From JAGVSR01 sp031413815 (GTDB lineage Bacteria; Pseudomonadota; Alphaproteobacteria; Rhizobiales; Hyphomicrobiaceae), in the NCBI GenBank assembly GCA_031413815.1, contig JANOFU010000005.1:1-64000 (forward strand): a stretch of 64,000 bases of DNA. Direction: 5' to 3'. The position numbers were made by a program, and so were the translations under genes. Under the pieces are notes generated by a model, which was not told where the DNA came from, did no database searches, and worked only from the letters and a program-made list of their open reading frames with translations. Positions 43,558-51,313 of the stretch are shown here, piece by piece (within the stretch, counting starts at the first letter, position 1; every line of letters starts with the position of its first letter).

Positions 43558-44259
43558 ATGTTTAAAGCCGATCAGCACGACCAGACGCGATTGCCTGCTT
43601 CGGTGTATGACCTCGCCTTGCGGCTCGGCGCTGACCCGAAATCCGAACCGCGAGACGTTCGCCTCACGCAAACAGGTCGCATGAAGACCGCATTGGACGC
43701 CAAGTCGTGGATGTCATTCACGGCTACGCAAACGATCTCGGCACGTAAGTGCGAATTCGATTGGCTGGCGCGTGCTGGGCCGCTTGGCATCATTTCGGCG
43801 CAGGACGCGCTGGCGGCTGGGGAAGGCCGGTTCGATGTGACGGCGCTTGGCTTCATTCCAATCGCCCGCGCCGCGCACACGCCTGCGCTCGTGCGTGGAG
43901 AGCTCATGCGCTATCTGGCAGAATTGCCCTGGGCACCGGACGCCATACTGCACAACGCCGAATTGCGGTGGCGCAGAGATGGTCCGGATGCGCTGGCAGT
44001 ATCAGCCGGATCAGGTGAAACCAAAAGCGAAGTGCTGCTGAGCCTCGATAGTGATGGAAGAATCGCTGGTGCGTTTGCATCCGATCGGCCGCGTTCAGCG
44101 ACAGCACCAATTCTCGTCACGCCATGGCGGGGCCGGTTCTCCGAGTATCGCTGCCACAATGACCGATGGATTCCCTTCGCGGGTGAGGTTGCCTGGGAGA
44201 TCGACGGCAAGGAAATCGTATACTGGGAGGGGCGTCTAGTGAGCTGGAATTTGAACTAG
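43558..44259 (+). CDS. DUF6544-like protein
   Basis: A 233-residue soluble protein matching the DUF6544 pattern as I recall it: RLPASVYDLALRLGAD, the VRLTQTGRMKTAL strand, SWMSFTATQTIS, FDWLARAGPLG, LMRYLAELPWAPDAIL, and PWRGRFSEYR with IPFAGEVAWEI. Function unknown. The 94-base gap from the broken nitroreductase still allows it to be in the same transcript. Confidence 0.7.
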   Translation: MFKADQHDQTRLPASVYDLALRLGADPKSEPRDVRLTQTGRMKTALDAKSWMSFTATQTISARKCEFDWLARAGPLGIISAQDALAAGEGRFDVTALGFIPIARAAHTPALVRGELMRYLAELPWAPDAILHNAELRWRRDGPDALAVSAGSGETKSEVLLSLDSDGRIAGAFASDRPRSATAPILVTPWRGRFSEYRCHNDRWIPFAGEVAWEIDGKEIVYWEGRLVSWNLN

Positions 44260-44670
44260 TCGGAGTCGCGCAATGCGGCGAGCTATCGCCGTCCGGATTT
44301 TGGTTTGGCGGCTTTGCCCGCATCATTTCAAGTCGGCATTTGCCCGGGGGAATGCAACGGGGGCGCGCAGCGGGCCCCCTTGCCGAGGCGGGCGGAAGAC
44401 CGCCGAGCCAGATGTGCTGTCATACAGCACACATCTGGCGGAACAACTTAAGGCGGGTTTCGGAAGACAATTTTGTGGTTGCGTGGGGGATCGATGTGGC
44501 TGCGTGTTGCGGAACATCAGAACAAACCAACTTGGCAGCATGCTTTTGCATAAATGGGGAAGGCGTCACACGATCTCGTTGTCGGGATGCGAGGAATTTG
44601 TTAAATACGTGGCGGCTTGGATTCCGGGCCCCACAGTTTTGCTTTTTGGCAATTCGCTTCGGAGTCCGAA
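44260..44670. other. Intergenic region with a long bulged inverted repeat
   Basis: No gene is visible in 410 bases. At 44408-44438 CCAGATGTGCTGT and ACAGCACACATCTGG form a hairpin with a two-base bulge around a CAT loop. No T run follows, so terminator function is uncertain. Upstream (44340-44400) is a GC-rich stretch with short G and C runs. Confidence 0.5.
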
Positions 44671-45351
44671 ATGGGCCTTAGGGATATAGTCGATCTACAG
44701 GCTGTTCTGCTGTTCGTCCTTCCAGGTGCAATCTTTTTATATTCCAGGAACATATTCCTGTCATCGCCGTCCGATATTGCCACGAAGGATGGCATCGGAC
44801 CCTTAATCCTCGCTTCTCTGTTTTATGTTTTGATCTTCTGGATGCTTTACGGCAATCCATCAGACCACATCAAAGCGCTGAACTCCGCTTCTGCGCGCGC
44901 CGTTGCCAGCGCTATATTTGTTATCCCGCCTTTTCTTATCGGAATTCTCTACGGCTATGCTGAGCGCGAAGAATGGCTGGCCAAATTTATAAGACATATG
45001 TTCAAATTTCTTGGCCTAGAGCCTCCCGTTCTCGCAAGAAGTTTTCCGAGTGCCTGGTGGGAGATCTTCAGTGAATTGGCTACTGATAAGGATTTTGTAT
45101 CAGTTACTCTGAAATCGGGGGAAAAAATTCAAGGCGTTCTCGGTCAATATCACACGGTTTCACTATCTGAGGATGGTAAACCTCTCGATCTATTTATCGA
45201 AACCGTTTACGAGGACGATCCTGATGGTGATGGCTATAAGCCCTGTCAACCAGTCAGAGGCGTCTGGATCCCGGCGGATGAAATTAAGTTAGTGCATTTT
45301 TTCTTTGAAAAGTCTTTGGGCGAAGAGCTTGACGCAACCCCTCCAAACTAA
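44671..45351 (+). CDS. DUF6338-like membrane protein
   Basis: A 226-residue product with three hydrophobic segments in the first 110 residues (VLLFVLPGAIFLYS, LILASLFYVLIFWMLYG, AVASAIFVIPPFLIGILYGY) and a soluble C-terminus. In the C-terminus SAWWEIFSELATDKDFVSVTL and GEKIQGVLGQYHT, ending in GVWIPADEIKLV, fit a DUF6338 pattern. GGAG six bases before the ATG at 44671 decides the start. The region has lower GC than the rest of the window. Followed 11 bases later by a small basic gene. Confidence 0.75.
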   Translation: MGLRDIVDLQAVLLFVLPGAIFLYSRNIFLSSPSDIATKDGIGPLILASLFYVLIFWMLYGNPSDHIKALNSASARAVASAIFVIPPFLIGILYGYAEREEWLAKFIRHMFKFLGLEPPVLARSFPSAWWEIFSELATDKDFVSVTLKSGEKIQGVLGQYHTVSLSEDGKPLDLFIETVYEDDPDGDGYKPCQPVRGVWIPADEIKLVHFFFEKSLGEELDATPPN

Positions 45352-45362
45352 GGAGTCCTTCA

Positions 45363-45494
45363 ATGGCAAAAGCGACAAAAAAGGCGGCGAAGCGGCCAGC
45401 AAAGAAAGCGGCAGCAAAAAAGCCTATAACAATCCGTGCGAAAGCTGGCAAAGCCAAGAAGCCAAATTATTCCGCCATTAAACGCGGTAAATAG
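45363..45494 (+). CDS. Very small basic Lys/Ala-rich protein
   Basis: A 43-residue frame (MAKATKKAAKRPAKK..., ending YSAIKRGK) with an excellent ribosome site, AAGGAG seven bases before ATG. The sequence is histone-H1-like, half Lys and Ala. It follows the DUF6338 gene by 11 bases, so both are probably co-transcribed. It probably binds nucleic acid, though low complexity limits that claim. Confidence 0.65.
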   Translation: MAKATKKAAKRPAKKAAAKKPITIRAKAGKAKKPNYSAIKRGK

Positions 45495-45566
45495 AGGTGG
45501 CGTCCAATGCTTAAGATCAACGCTATGCCAGATTTTGTTGTCCGGAGCTACAAATAAGACTTATTT

Positions 45567-45782
45567 CTAATAGTCGGACTGTAAAGACAAATTGATGGTC
45601 GCTGCAGCATTTGCACATGCAATTGCTAGTGCTACATTACCTTCTGCTTTCGCCGTATTAAACTGCTGGATCACGAAAGCTCTGATGTCAGTTAAATCGC
45701 TTTGGGGTTCTTGCTCGCGCTTTATCAACTTATAATTCGGATTTTCTAATATTCCTGCTTTGGCTTTGTGTGTTTGTCCCAT
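45567..45782 (-). CDS. Small hypothetical protein
   Basis: A 71-residue product (MGQTHKAKAGILENPNYKLI...) with AGGAG eight bases before the ATG. A helical C-terminal half (FVIQQFNTAKAEGNVALAIA) is followed by a short tail. Codon use is AT-rich compared with the surrounding genome. The 296 bases upstream, to the YceI gene, hold no gene. Unrecognised. Confidence 0.6.
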   Translation of the reverse strand: MGQTHKAKAGILENPNYKLIKREQEPQSDLTDIRAFVIQQFNTAKAEGNVALAIACANAAATINLSLQSDY

Positions 45783-46078
45783 TGTATTTTCTCCTGCCTA
45801 TTTATTAAGCAGGACAAAATAAAATTGCAATACAATTGTTTGTAAGGCATTTGGAAATCAATATCTTTTTCGGCGAATCCTATTCACATGCATCTTTACT
45901 GGGTCCATCGCAAATTGTTAAATTGCTTGCAAGTTGCTCATTCCATTTTATGAATTCTTTTGCAATCGCGTTCAAAAATTCTCCCGTCAAGCCCGCCAAC
46001 CGCCTGCTGAACAGGTGCCAACGGCGTGTCTGTCACCTTTTGGGGTGCCTGCCACCCGCGCTTCAAGAGCGCTCAAGC

Positions 46079-46666
46079 CTAACGCTTTGGCCGCACAACG
46101 GCATCGATTTCGATGCTGATTTCGTCGCCGACCATATCCGCATACGACTCCATCTTGAACGCGCTGCGCGAGGTTCTGGTCTTCCCAACGAACTTCTTGC
46201 GGCCCGCGCTGTATTTGAGCGCCGGGTCTTCATGCGCCGCAAGCGTAACGTCGAGGGTGACGGATTTCGTGATGCCATTGACGGTGATGTCGCCTGTGAT
46301 CTCAGCCGCGTCTGCAGCCGTGGCTTTCACCGACCGGCTGCGAAACGTCAGCTGCGGCTCAGCCTTGGCATTGAAAAAATTGATGCCCTTCAGTTCGTCG
46401 TCGATGATCGGCTGGCCGGTTTCGACGCTGGCCGTAGCGATCTTGGCAAAGACTTCGCTGTTCTGGGGTGCACTCTCGTCGAACTGCAGGTCGCCCTCAA
46501 CGCGGCTGAACCGGCCGCGTTGCGTGGCAATTCCCATCACGTAGGAAAAGCGCACCTCGGAGTGTTTGCTGTCGAAGACGTAGCTCTCAGCGTGAGCAGA
46601 ATGAATGGGCACGAACGCCAACACCACGGCTGCAACTATGGCTCTCCACGCATAAGGGGTCTGCAT
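46079..46666 (-). CDS. yceI: YceI-family periplasmic protein
   Basis: A 195-residue protein with a signal peptide (AWRAIVAAVVLAFVPIHSAHA) and a lipocalin-like YceI domain: YVFDSKHSEVRFSYVMGIAT, EGDLQFDES, ELKGINFFNAKAEPQLTFRS, GDITVNGITKSVTLDVT and a C-terminal ISIEIDAVVRPKR. YceI proteins bind polyprenoids or other hydrophobic molecules. AGGAGG precedes the ATG at 46666, which settles the start against the frame to 47008. Single gene. Confidence 0.92.
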   Translation of the reverse strand: MQTPYAWRAIVAAVVLAFVPIHSAHAESYVFDSKHSEVRFSYVMGIATQRGRFSRVEGDLQFDESAPQNSEVFAKIATASVETGQPIIDDELKGINFFNAKAEPQLTFRSRSVKATAADAAEITGDITVNGITKSVTLDVTLAAHEDPALKYSAGRKKFVGKTRTSRSAFKMESYADMVGDEISIEIDAVVRPKR

Positions 46667-46911
46667 GTCATTCCTCCTGAACCAACAAGGGGTGACAACG
46701 CCTGACCTGCGCGATCCATTCCAACCGTCATCGATCAGCTTTGGTTTGTCGCAATTGCTGCGGGGCGCCGCGGCCGTCTGGTCGGGATACGTCAGTGAAG
46801 AGCATTTGACGGAATATGCTCGATCGACGCCGATCGCTTGAAGCAGAAGGTTGAGTGGCAAAAGCGCCATCACTTGTAGGATGGCGTCGAGGCACCGATG
46901 CGTTTCAACGC

Positions 46912-47000
46912 GGTGCCAGGCACCGGACGCGCAAGGGTGCCTGGCATCAGGCCACCGGTTCAGCGGCTTCGCGACCACTCGACACCTGGTGCCTGGCACC
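46912..47000. repeat. GGTGCC-type short inverted repeats upstream of yceI
   Basis: GGTGCCAGGCACC at 46912-46924 and its reverse complement GGTGCCTGGCACC at 46988-47000 flank a third related copy (GGTGCCTGGCA at 46935-46945). The palindromes occupy the middle of a 445-base gap (46667-47111) between hemA and yceI that otherwise has no gene. A terminator or a protein-binding array is possible. Confidence 0.55.
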
Positions 47001-47111
47001 GCCTGCACTCATGAACCCGGCGCAATACGGCTCGCAAGGGGCGAGCCTATTGACGCCAAACTGAGCGACGTAATGCGGGCTCCGTGCTGAAAGGAGAAAG
47101 CCAGCCAGCCC

Positions 47112-48344
47112 CTACTCAGCGGCCAGCTGCACATACTGTCCATTGGCAACCGGGCAGCGCGCCCACAGTTGCGACATGGCGCCAACGAGGGCTTCCATGA
47201 GCGCGTCGGTGTGCAGCGGCGAGGGTGTCAGCCGCATCCGTTCTGTGCCCTTCGGCACGGTCGGATAGTTGATCGGCTGAACATAAATCCCGTGCTGGTG
47301 AAGCAGCGTGTCGGTGACGGCTTTGCAGTGCACCGGGTCCCCGACCAGGATCGGCACGATGTGGCTCGGGTTGTCCATCACAGGGATGCGGGCGGCTTTG
47401 AGCATGGCTTTGAGGGTGCGCGCACGCTCCTGATGGGCCGCACGCTCGGTCTGGCTCTCCTTCAAATGGCGGATGCTGGCGCGCGCGCCCGCGGCAATCG
47501 CAGGGGCAAGTGATGTCGAGAAAATAAAGCCGGGCGCAAACGACCGGATGGCGTCGCAGATATCGCTGGAGGCGGCGATGTAGCCGCCCATGACGCCGTA
47601 GCCCTTGGCAAGCGTGCCGTTGATGATGTCGACGCGGTGCATGACGCCCTCGCGCTCGGCGATGCCGCCGCCGCGGGGTCCATAAAGGCCGACGGCGTGC
47701 ACTTCATCGAGATAGGTCATCGCGCCGTATTTTTCAGCGAGATCGCAAATAGCGGAGATGGGCGAGATGTGCCCGTCCATCGAGTAGACGCTTTCGAACA
47801 CGATCAGCTTGGGCGTGCCGCGCGGATACTTCGCGAGCTTGGCTTCGAGGTCGTTGATGTCGTTGTGGCGGAAGATGCGCTTTTCGCTGCCGCCGCGGCG
47901 GATGCCTTCGATCATCGACGCGTGGTTCTTCTCATCGGAGAACACGACGAGGCCGGGAATGAGCTTTTGAATGGTTGAGAGCGTCGCATCGTTGGCGACA
48001 TAGGCCGACGTGAACAGGAGTGCGGATTCTTTGCCGTGCAGATCCGCGATCTCGACTTCGAGTTCGACGTGGTAGTGCGTGGTGCCAGAGATGTTGCGCG
48101 TGCCGCCGGAGCCCGCGCCGACCATGTCGATCGCTTCATGCATGGCGGCCAGAACTTTGGGATGCTGGCCCATGCCAAGGTAGTCGTTCGAGCACCAGAC
48201 GGTGATCGGGTGCGTGCCGTTGGCGGTGAAGTGCGTGGCGGATGGGAAGTTGCGCGCGTGGCGTTTGACGTCTGCGAAGACCCTGTAACGGCCTTCTGCC
48301 CGCAAGGAATCGAGCTGCTGGCGGAAGATGCTGTCGTAGGTCAT
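47112..48344 (-). CDS. hemA: 5-Aminolevulinate synthase
   Basis: The 410-residue PLP enzyme condenses succinyl-CoA and glycine to 5-aminolevulinate, the first step of tetrapyrrole synthesis in alphaproteobacteria. Motifs: CSNDYLGMGQHPKVL, GSGGTRNISGTTHYH, YLDEVHAVGLYGPRGGG and the PLP-lysine segment INGTLAKGYGVMGGY. It is the last gene of the photosynthesis cluster but has its own promoter under two PpsR-type sites. It may be the phototrophy-linked copy, with a second ALAS elsewhere, which is inference. Confidence 0.97.
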   Translation of the reverse strand: MTYDSIFRQQLDSLRAEGRYRVFADVKRHARNFPSATHFTANGTHPITVWCSNDYLGMGQHPKVLAAMHEAIDMVGAGSGGTRNISGTTHYHVELEVEIADLHGKESALLFTSAYVANDATLSTIQKLIPGLVVFSDEKNHASMIEGIRRGGSEKRIFRHNDINDLEAKLAKYPRGTPKLIVFESVYSMDGHISPISAICDLAEKYGAMTYLDEVHAVGLYGPRGGGIAEREGVMHRVDIINGTLAKGYGVMGGYIAASSDICDAIRSFAPGFIFSTSLAPAIAAGARASIRHLKESQTERAAHQERARTLKAMLKAARIPVMDNPSHIVPILVGDPVHCKAVTDTLLHQHGIYVQPINYPTVPKGTERMRLTPSPLHTDALMEALVGAMSQLWARCPVANGQYVQLAAE

Positions 48345-48416
48345 TCGCGTCTCCGGTTCCCAAGTGGCACCCCGCAGCGGGCATACGGGGTTTGGACTGC
48401 GGGCTTCTTAACTGAC

Positions 48417-48434
48417 TGTAAATCTACAACGACA
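48417..48434. promoter_or_regulatory. PpsR/CrtJ-type site 1, hemA promoter
   Basis: TGT-N12-ACA exactly (TGTAAATCTACAACGACA). It covers the -10 element of the predicted hemA promoter (TAGATT on the minus strand, 48426-48421). PpsR/CrtJ is the aerobic repressor of purple-bacterial photosynthesis genes. Confidence 0.75.
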
Positions 48435-48448
48435 GCAGCAACTGTCAA
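48421..48448 (-). promoter_or_regulatory. Predicted sigma-70 promoter of hemA
   Basis: On the minus strand TTGACA (48448-48443), a 16-base spacer and TAGATT (48426-48421). The -35 is a perfect consensus and the -10 matches four of six positions. It begins about 75 bases upstream of the hemA ATG and lies within the two PpsR-type sites. Confidence 0.6.
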
Positions 48449-48460
48449 GCTAACTTCACA
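48443..48460. promoter_or_regulatory. PpsR/CrtJ-type site 2, hemA promoter
   Basis: A second exact TGT-N12-ACA (TGTCAAGCTAACTTCACA), eight bases from site 1. This close spacing is typical of cooperative PpsR binding. It covers the -35 element. Confidence 0.75.
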
Positions 48461-48548
48461 CATATCCGGGGAGTTATTTTCATACTCCCTGGCTGGGCAA
48501 TACACGTCCTTTGGGTCTGTTTCCGGACCCTCTCTATGGCATCAGGGC

Positions 48549-49379
48549 CTACGCGGGAACCTTTTCAAGGGGTTGGCGGTCGGACCCGGGGGCGTCATTC
48601 GACGGGGCCTGAGCTGGCGCATCGCGCGAGGTCAACCCCCACGCCCACATGTCGGCGGCGGGGATCGGCAGAACTAGGAACCAATGTTCGAGAACGGCGA
48701 GCGCCATGAGGGTGGCAAGGAACGTCATGCCGACTGTTGCGTAGCCGCTGATTGCGGGATGAAGGGCGGCCGCGACCAGGAGAACGGTAACCGCCGTCGA
48801 AACGCTCACTGAAAGCGGAAAAAAGAGGTTCATAGGCCGGCGGCCGAAGTAGGTCTTGAGGTACGTTAGATGCGGCGGCAGAAACTCTTCCGTCAAGTTA
48901 GGCACGCCAAGGAACACGTTGATTTTGGCACTGAGCCGCATCAGCCACAAAATCACGAACGTCCAAAGGCCAACTTGATTGGGTGCGTTCCAAGTCAACG
49001 CAGCCAGCGCAATCACGGTGAGAAAGATTGCGATCTCATGGTAAATCACGGTCTCTATTGCGGGCATGAGGCGGCTCATGCCCTCGATTGATTTGGGCAT
49101 CTCGGTGCGCCGGGGGCCGGTGACAAAGCCCATCAGGAAGCTCATCTCATGCCAGCCCCACACCAGAATGGCACAGGTGAAGGCGATGTAGGCGCCGGTC
49201 ACACTGGCATCTGTTGCGCTGGTGCCAATGCCATAAAGCGCAGCAGCGAGTACGGCGGTTGCCGCCACCATGCTGCGCGCGGCCGTTGAGCGCGGCAGTC
49301 CGATTACGTACAGCACCGCTCCGGTGGAAAACCACCAGACAAACAACGCGTATAAAATGGGCATCCCGTAGAGCGACAC
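48549..49379 (-). CDS. puhE: Putative photosynthetic complex assembly protein PuhE
   Basis: A 276-residue membrane protein with about seven or eight hydrophobic segments. LYALFVWWFSTGAVLYVIGLP near the start, AILVWGWHEMSFLMGFVTGP and LRLSAKINVFLGVPNLTEEFLPPHL are typical of PuhE. In Rhodobacter its loss alters bacteriochlorophyll production and reaction-centre assembly. Located after acsF with an 18-base gap, as in other purple bacteria. The tail of about 30 residues is polar and variable. Confidence 0.92.
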   Translation of the reverse strand: MSLYGMPILYALFVWWFSTGAVLYVIGLPRSTAARSMVAATAVLAAALYGIGTSATDASVTGAYIAFTCAILVWGWHEMSFLMGFVTGPRRTEMPKSIEGMSRLMPAIETVIYHEIAIFLTVIALAALTWNAPNQVGLWTFVILWLMRLSAKINVFLGVPNLTEEFLPPHLTYLKTYFGRRPMNLFFPLSVSVSTAVTVLLVAAALHPAISGYATVGMTFLATLMALAVLEHWFLVLPIPAADMWAWGLTSRDAPAQAPSNDAPGSDRQPLEKVPA

Positions 49380-49397
49380 CAGCAGTCTCCTTGGGCT

Positions 49398-50465
49398 TTA
49401 CCAGACCGGTTCGAGGCGGATCTGCTGGGGCAATTCGTTCTTGCGGGCGCGCATAAAGAACAGCCGCGCAAACGCCGTCAGCGCCGACACGCCAAGGGCC
49501 GTCCGTTTGGCGCGTCCGGCAAGTCCGGTGACTTTCTGCGCCGCGTTAACTTGGTCGTTGATCTGGCGCAGCCGTTCGAGGCCAGCGAGAAACTTTGGGT
49601 TGTCGATATCCAGTTCGACCGGGAACACCTGCCGCGCAATTTCTGAGGTGAGCCGGAACACCTTGAAATCATACTCGGTCGGGTCGATGTCGAGCGCCTT
49701 GTGGAACTCTGGCCGGGCGTGATCGCGTACGTACATGGTGGCGTACACGGCGAGCACGAAGAACCGCACCCACAGCTTGTTGACGCCTTGCAAAAGCTGC
49801 GGGTTCGAGCGCATCAGCAGCGCGAACGCTTCGCCGTGGCGGAACTCATCGTTGCACCACTTTTCGAACCACTTGAAGATCGGGTGGAAGCGCTTGTCTG
49901 GGTTGCGCTCCAGATGGCGGAATATCGTAATGTAGCGCGCGTAGCCGATCTTTTCTGAAAGGTACGTGGCGTAGAAGATAAACTTCGGCTTGAAGAACGT
50001 GTACTTCTTGGCTTTGGTCAGGAAGCCCAGGTCAATGCCGATGCCAAGATCTTTGAGACTGTCGTTGATGAAGCCGGCGTGGCGCGCCTCGTCGCGGCTC
50101 ATATATTTGAACAGCTCAACAATGTCGGGGTTCGTGCCGCGCTTTTTCATTTCCGCGTAGAGCACGCAGCCCGAAAACTCCGCCGTCAGCGAACTCACCA
50201 GGAAGTCGACGAATTCCTTGCGCAAGCCCTCCGGCAGGTCGTTGAGGTCGAACGCATCCCAAGCGTCGGTGCGCCGGAAGTGGCCCTTGTTCGGGTCGCT
50301 TTTCATTTCGGCGATGAGCGCATCCCACTCAGTGCGAACCGATGACACGTCGAGCCGGTCCAATTCCTTGAAATCGGTGGTGTAGAAGCGCGGCGACAGC
50401 ATCGCGTCATCTGCGGCAATGCGCGTTGTTTCGTTGGGTGTCCGGCCAAGGGTTTCGATGGTCAT
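49398..50465 (-). CDS. acsF: Magnesium-protoporphyrin IX monomethyl ester oxidative cyclase (aerobic)
   Basis: The 355-residue di-iron enzyme closes the isocyclic ring of bacteriochlorophyll, making divinyl protochlorophyllide with oxygen. The di-iron motifs are EARHAGF and DEFRHGEAF, with EFSGCVLYAEMKKR as the first-helix Glu region. As an oxygen-dependent cyclase, its presence suits aerobic or semi-aerobic phototrophy. An oxygen-independent BchE is not in this window. The start overlaps the small gene's stop by four bases. Confidence 0.96.
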   Translation of the reverse strand: MTIETLGRTPNETTRIAADDAMLSPRFYTTDFKELDRLDVSSVRTEWDALIAEMKSDPNKGHFRRTDAWDAFDLNDLPEGLRKEFVDFLVSSLTAEFSGCVLYAEMKKRGTNPDIVELFKYMSRDEARHAGFINDSLKDLGIGIDLGFLTKAKKYTFFKPKFIFYATYLSEKIGYARYITIFRHLERNPDKRFHPIFKWFEKWCNDEFRHGEAFALLMRSNPQLLQGVNKLWVRFFVLAVYATMYVRDHARPEFHKALDIDPTEYDFKVFRLTSEIARQVFPVELDIDNPKFLAGLERLRQINDQVNAAQKVTGLAGRAKRTALGVSALTAFARLFFMRARKNELPQQIRLEPVW

Positions 50466-50767
50466 AGTTTTTTCCCTGACGAGAAGCTGACTTCATAAAG
50501 TTCGGTGAGTTCGAAGCGGGCGGCAAGTTTGGTCAGCAATCGTTGCAAGCCGTTCGCCCGGGTGACGGTCGCTTCACGCTGCAAGGTGAGTTTTTCACCG
50601 AATGGCACACGGATCGGGTCGCCGTGAACCAGCACTTCGTCTCCAGCTTCGATCTCGTGACCGCCATGCAACTCGACATGAGCGTGCAAGCTGTCAAACG
50701 TGTTCTCGATCTCGATCGTACAGGGGACAGTCATGGATCGCTTCCCCACGAGCCATTCTCGTCTCAT
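50462..50767 (-). CDS. Small conserved photosynthesis-cluster protein
   Basis: A 101-residue soluble protein. The frame runs to 50845 but GGAGG eight bases before the ATG at 50767 (MRREWLVGKRSMTVPCTIEI) decides the start. VLVHGDPIRVPFGEKLTLQR and the C-terminal FELTELYEVSFS match the small gene found between puhC and acsF in many purple bacteria. Its role is not known. The stop overlaps the acsF start by four bases. Confidence 0.85.
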   Translation of the reverse strand: MRREWLVGKRSMTVPCTIEIENTFDSLHAHVELHGGHEIEAGDEVLVHGDPIRVPFGEKLTLQREATVTRANGLQRLLTKLAARFELTELYEVSFSSGKKL

Positions 50768-50786
50768 CACAGGGTCCTCCAGGTCG

Positions 50787-51299
50787 TTACTTTGTAACAA
50801 GTAGTGCCGCAAAAGCTCCGACGTTGCTAGGCCCAAAAGCATCAAGGCCGACGGTGCGTCCGGTGGCCGGGTCTTCGAGAATTAATCTCTTGTCCGTACT
50901 GGCCCGATACAGCAGGAACGGCTCTTCAGGGCCCAAGCCCGCAAGGCGCCGTTCGCGCGCAAGGCTGCGCATCACGACCCGCAAGAACCCGTTCGTTTCA
51001 GGTGCCAGCGTGTGCAGTTCCGCACGGCTCGTGCCATCGAGAACGGTGATGCTGCCGTCCGGGTTATCATTGAACCGCACCGCCTGCTGCTCGGTGATCG
51101 CGGGCCGCAGCACGGCCGGGTCATTTGAGCGTTCTTGATTGCCGAACATTGCGAAGGTCAAAGCGAGTCCCATAAGTGTAGCGGCCCCCAGCAAGACGCT
51201 CTTGGGGAACGGATCGGGTGGCAAGCGGTCTGAAACCGCTGGCGGTGCGACCTGCTCATCGGGCACTTGCGCGGCGTGAACTCCAATGCGGACTGCCAC
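50787..51299 (-). CDS. puhC: Photosynthetic complex assembly protein PuhC
   Basis: A 170-residue protein with a short N-terminal cytoplasmic part, one hydrophobic segment (SVLLGAATLMGLALTFAMFG) and a periplasmic-side domain containing DGSITVLDGTSRAELHTLAPETNGFLRVVMR. PuhC helps organise the reaction-centre/LH1 core in Rhodobacter. Encoded directly after puhB (14-base gap). Confidence 0.92.
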   Translation of the reverse strand: MAVRIGVHAAQVPDEQVAPPAVSDRLPPDPFPKSVLLGAATLMGLALTFAMFGNQERSNDPAVLRPAITEQQAVRFNDNPDGSITVLDGTSRAELHTLAPETNGFLRVVMRSLARERRLAGLGPEEPFLLYRASTDKRLILEDPATGRTVGLDAFGPSNVGAFAALLVTK

Positions 51300-51313
51300 T
51301 GTCGTTTCTCCTG

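Noticed and set aside
45836..46705. 289-codon plus-strand frame across yceI
   Set aside because: It is antisense to a clear YceI gene with a signal peptide and ideal ribosome site.
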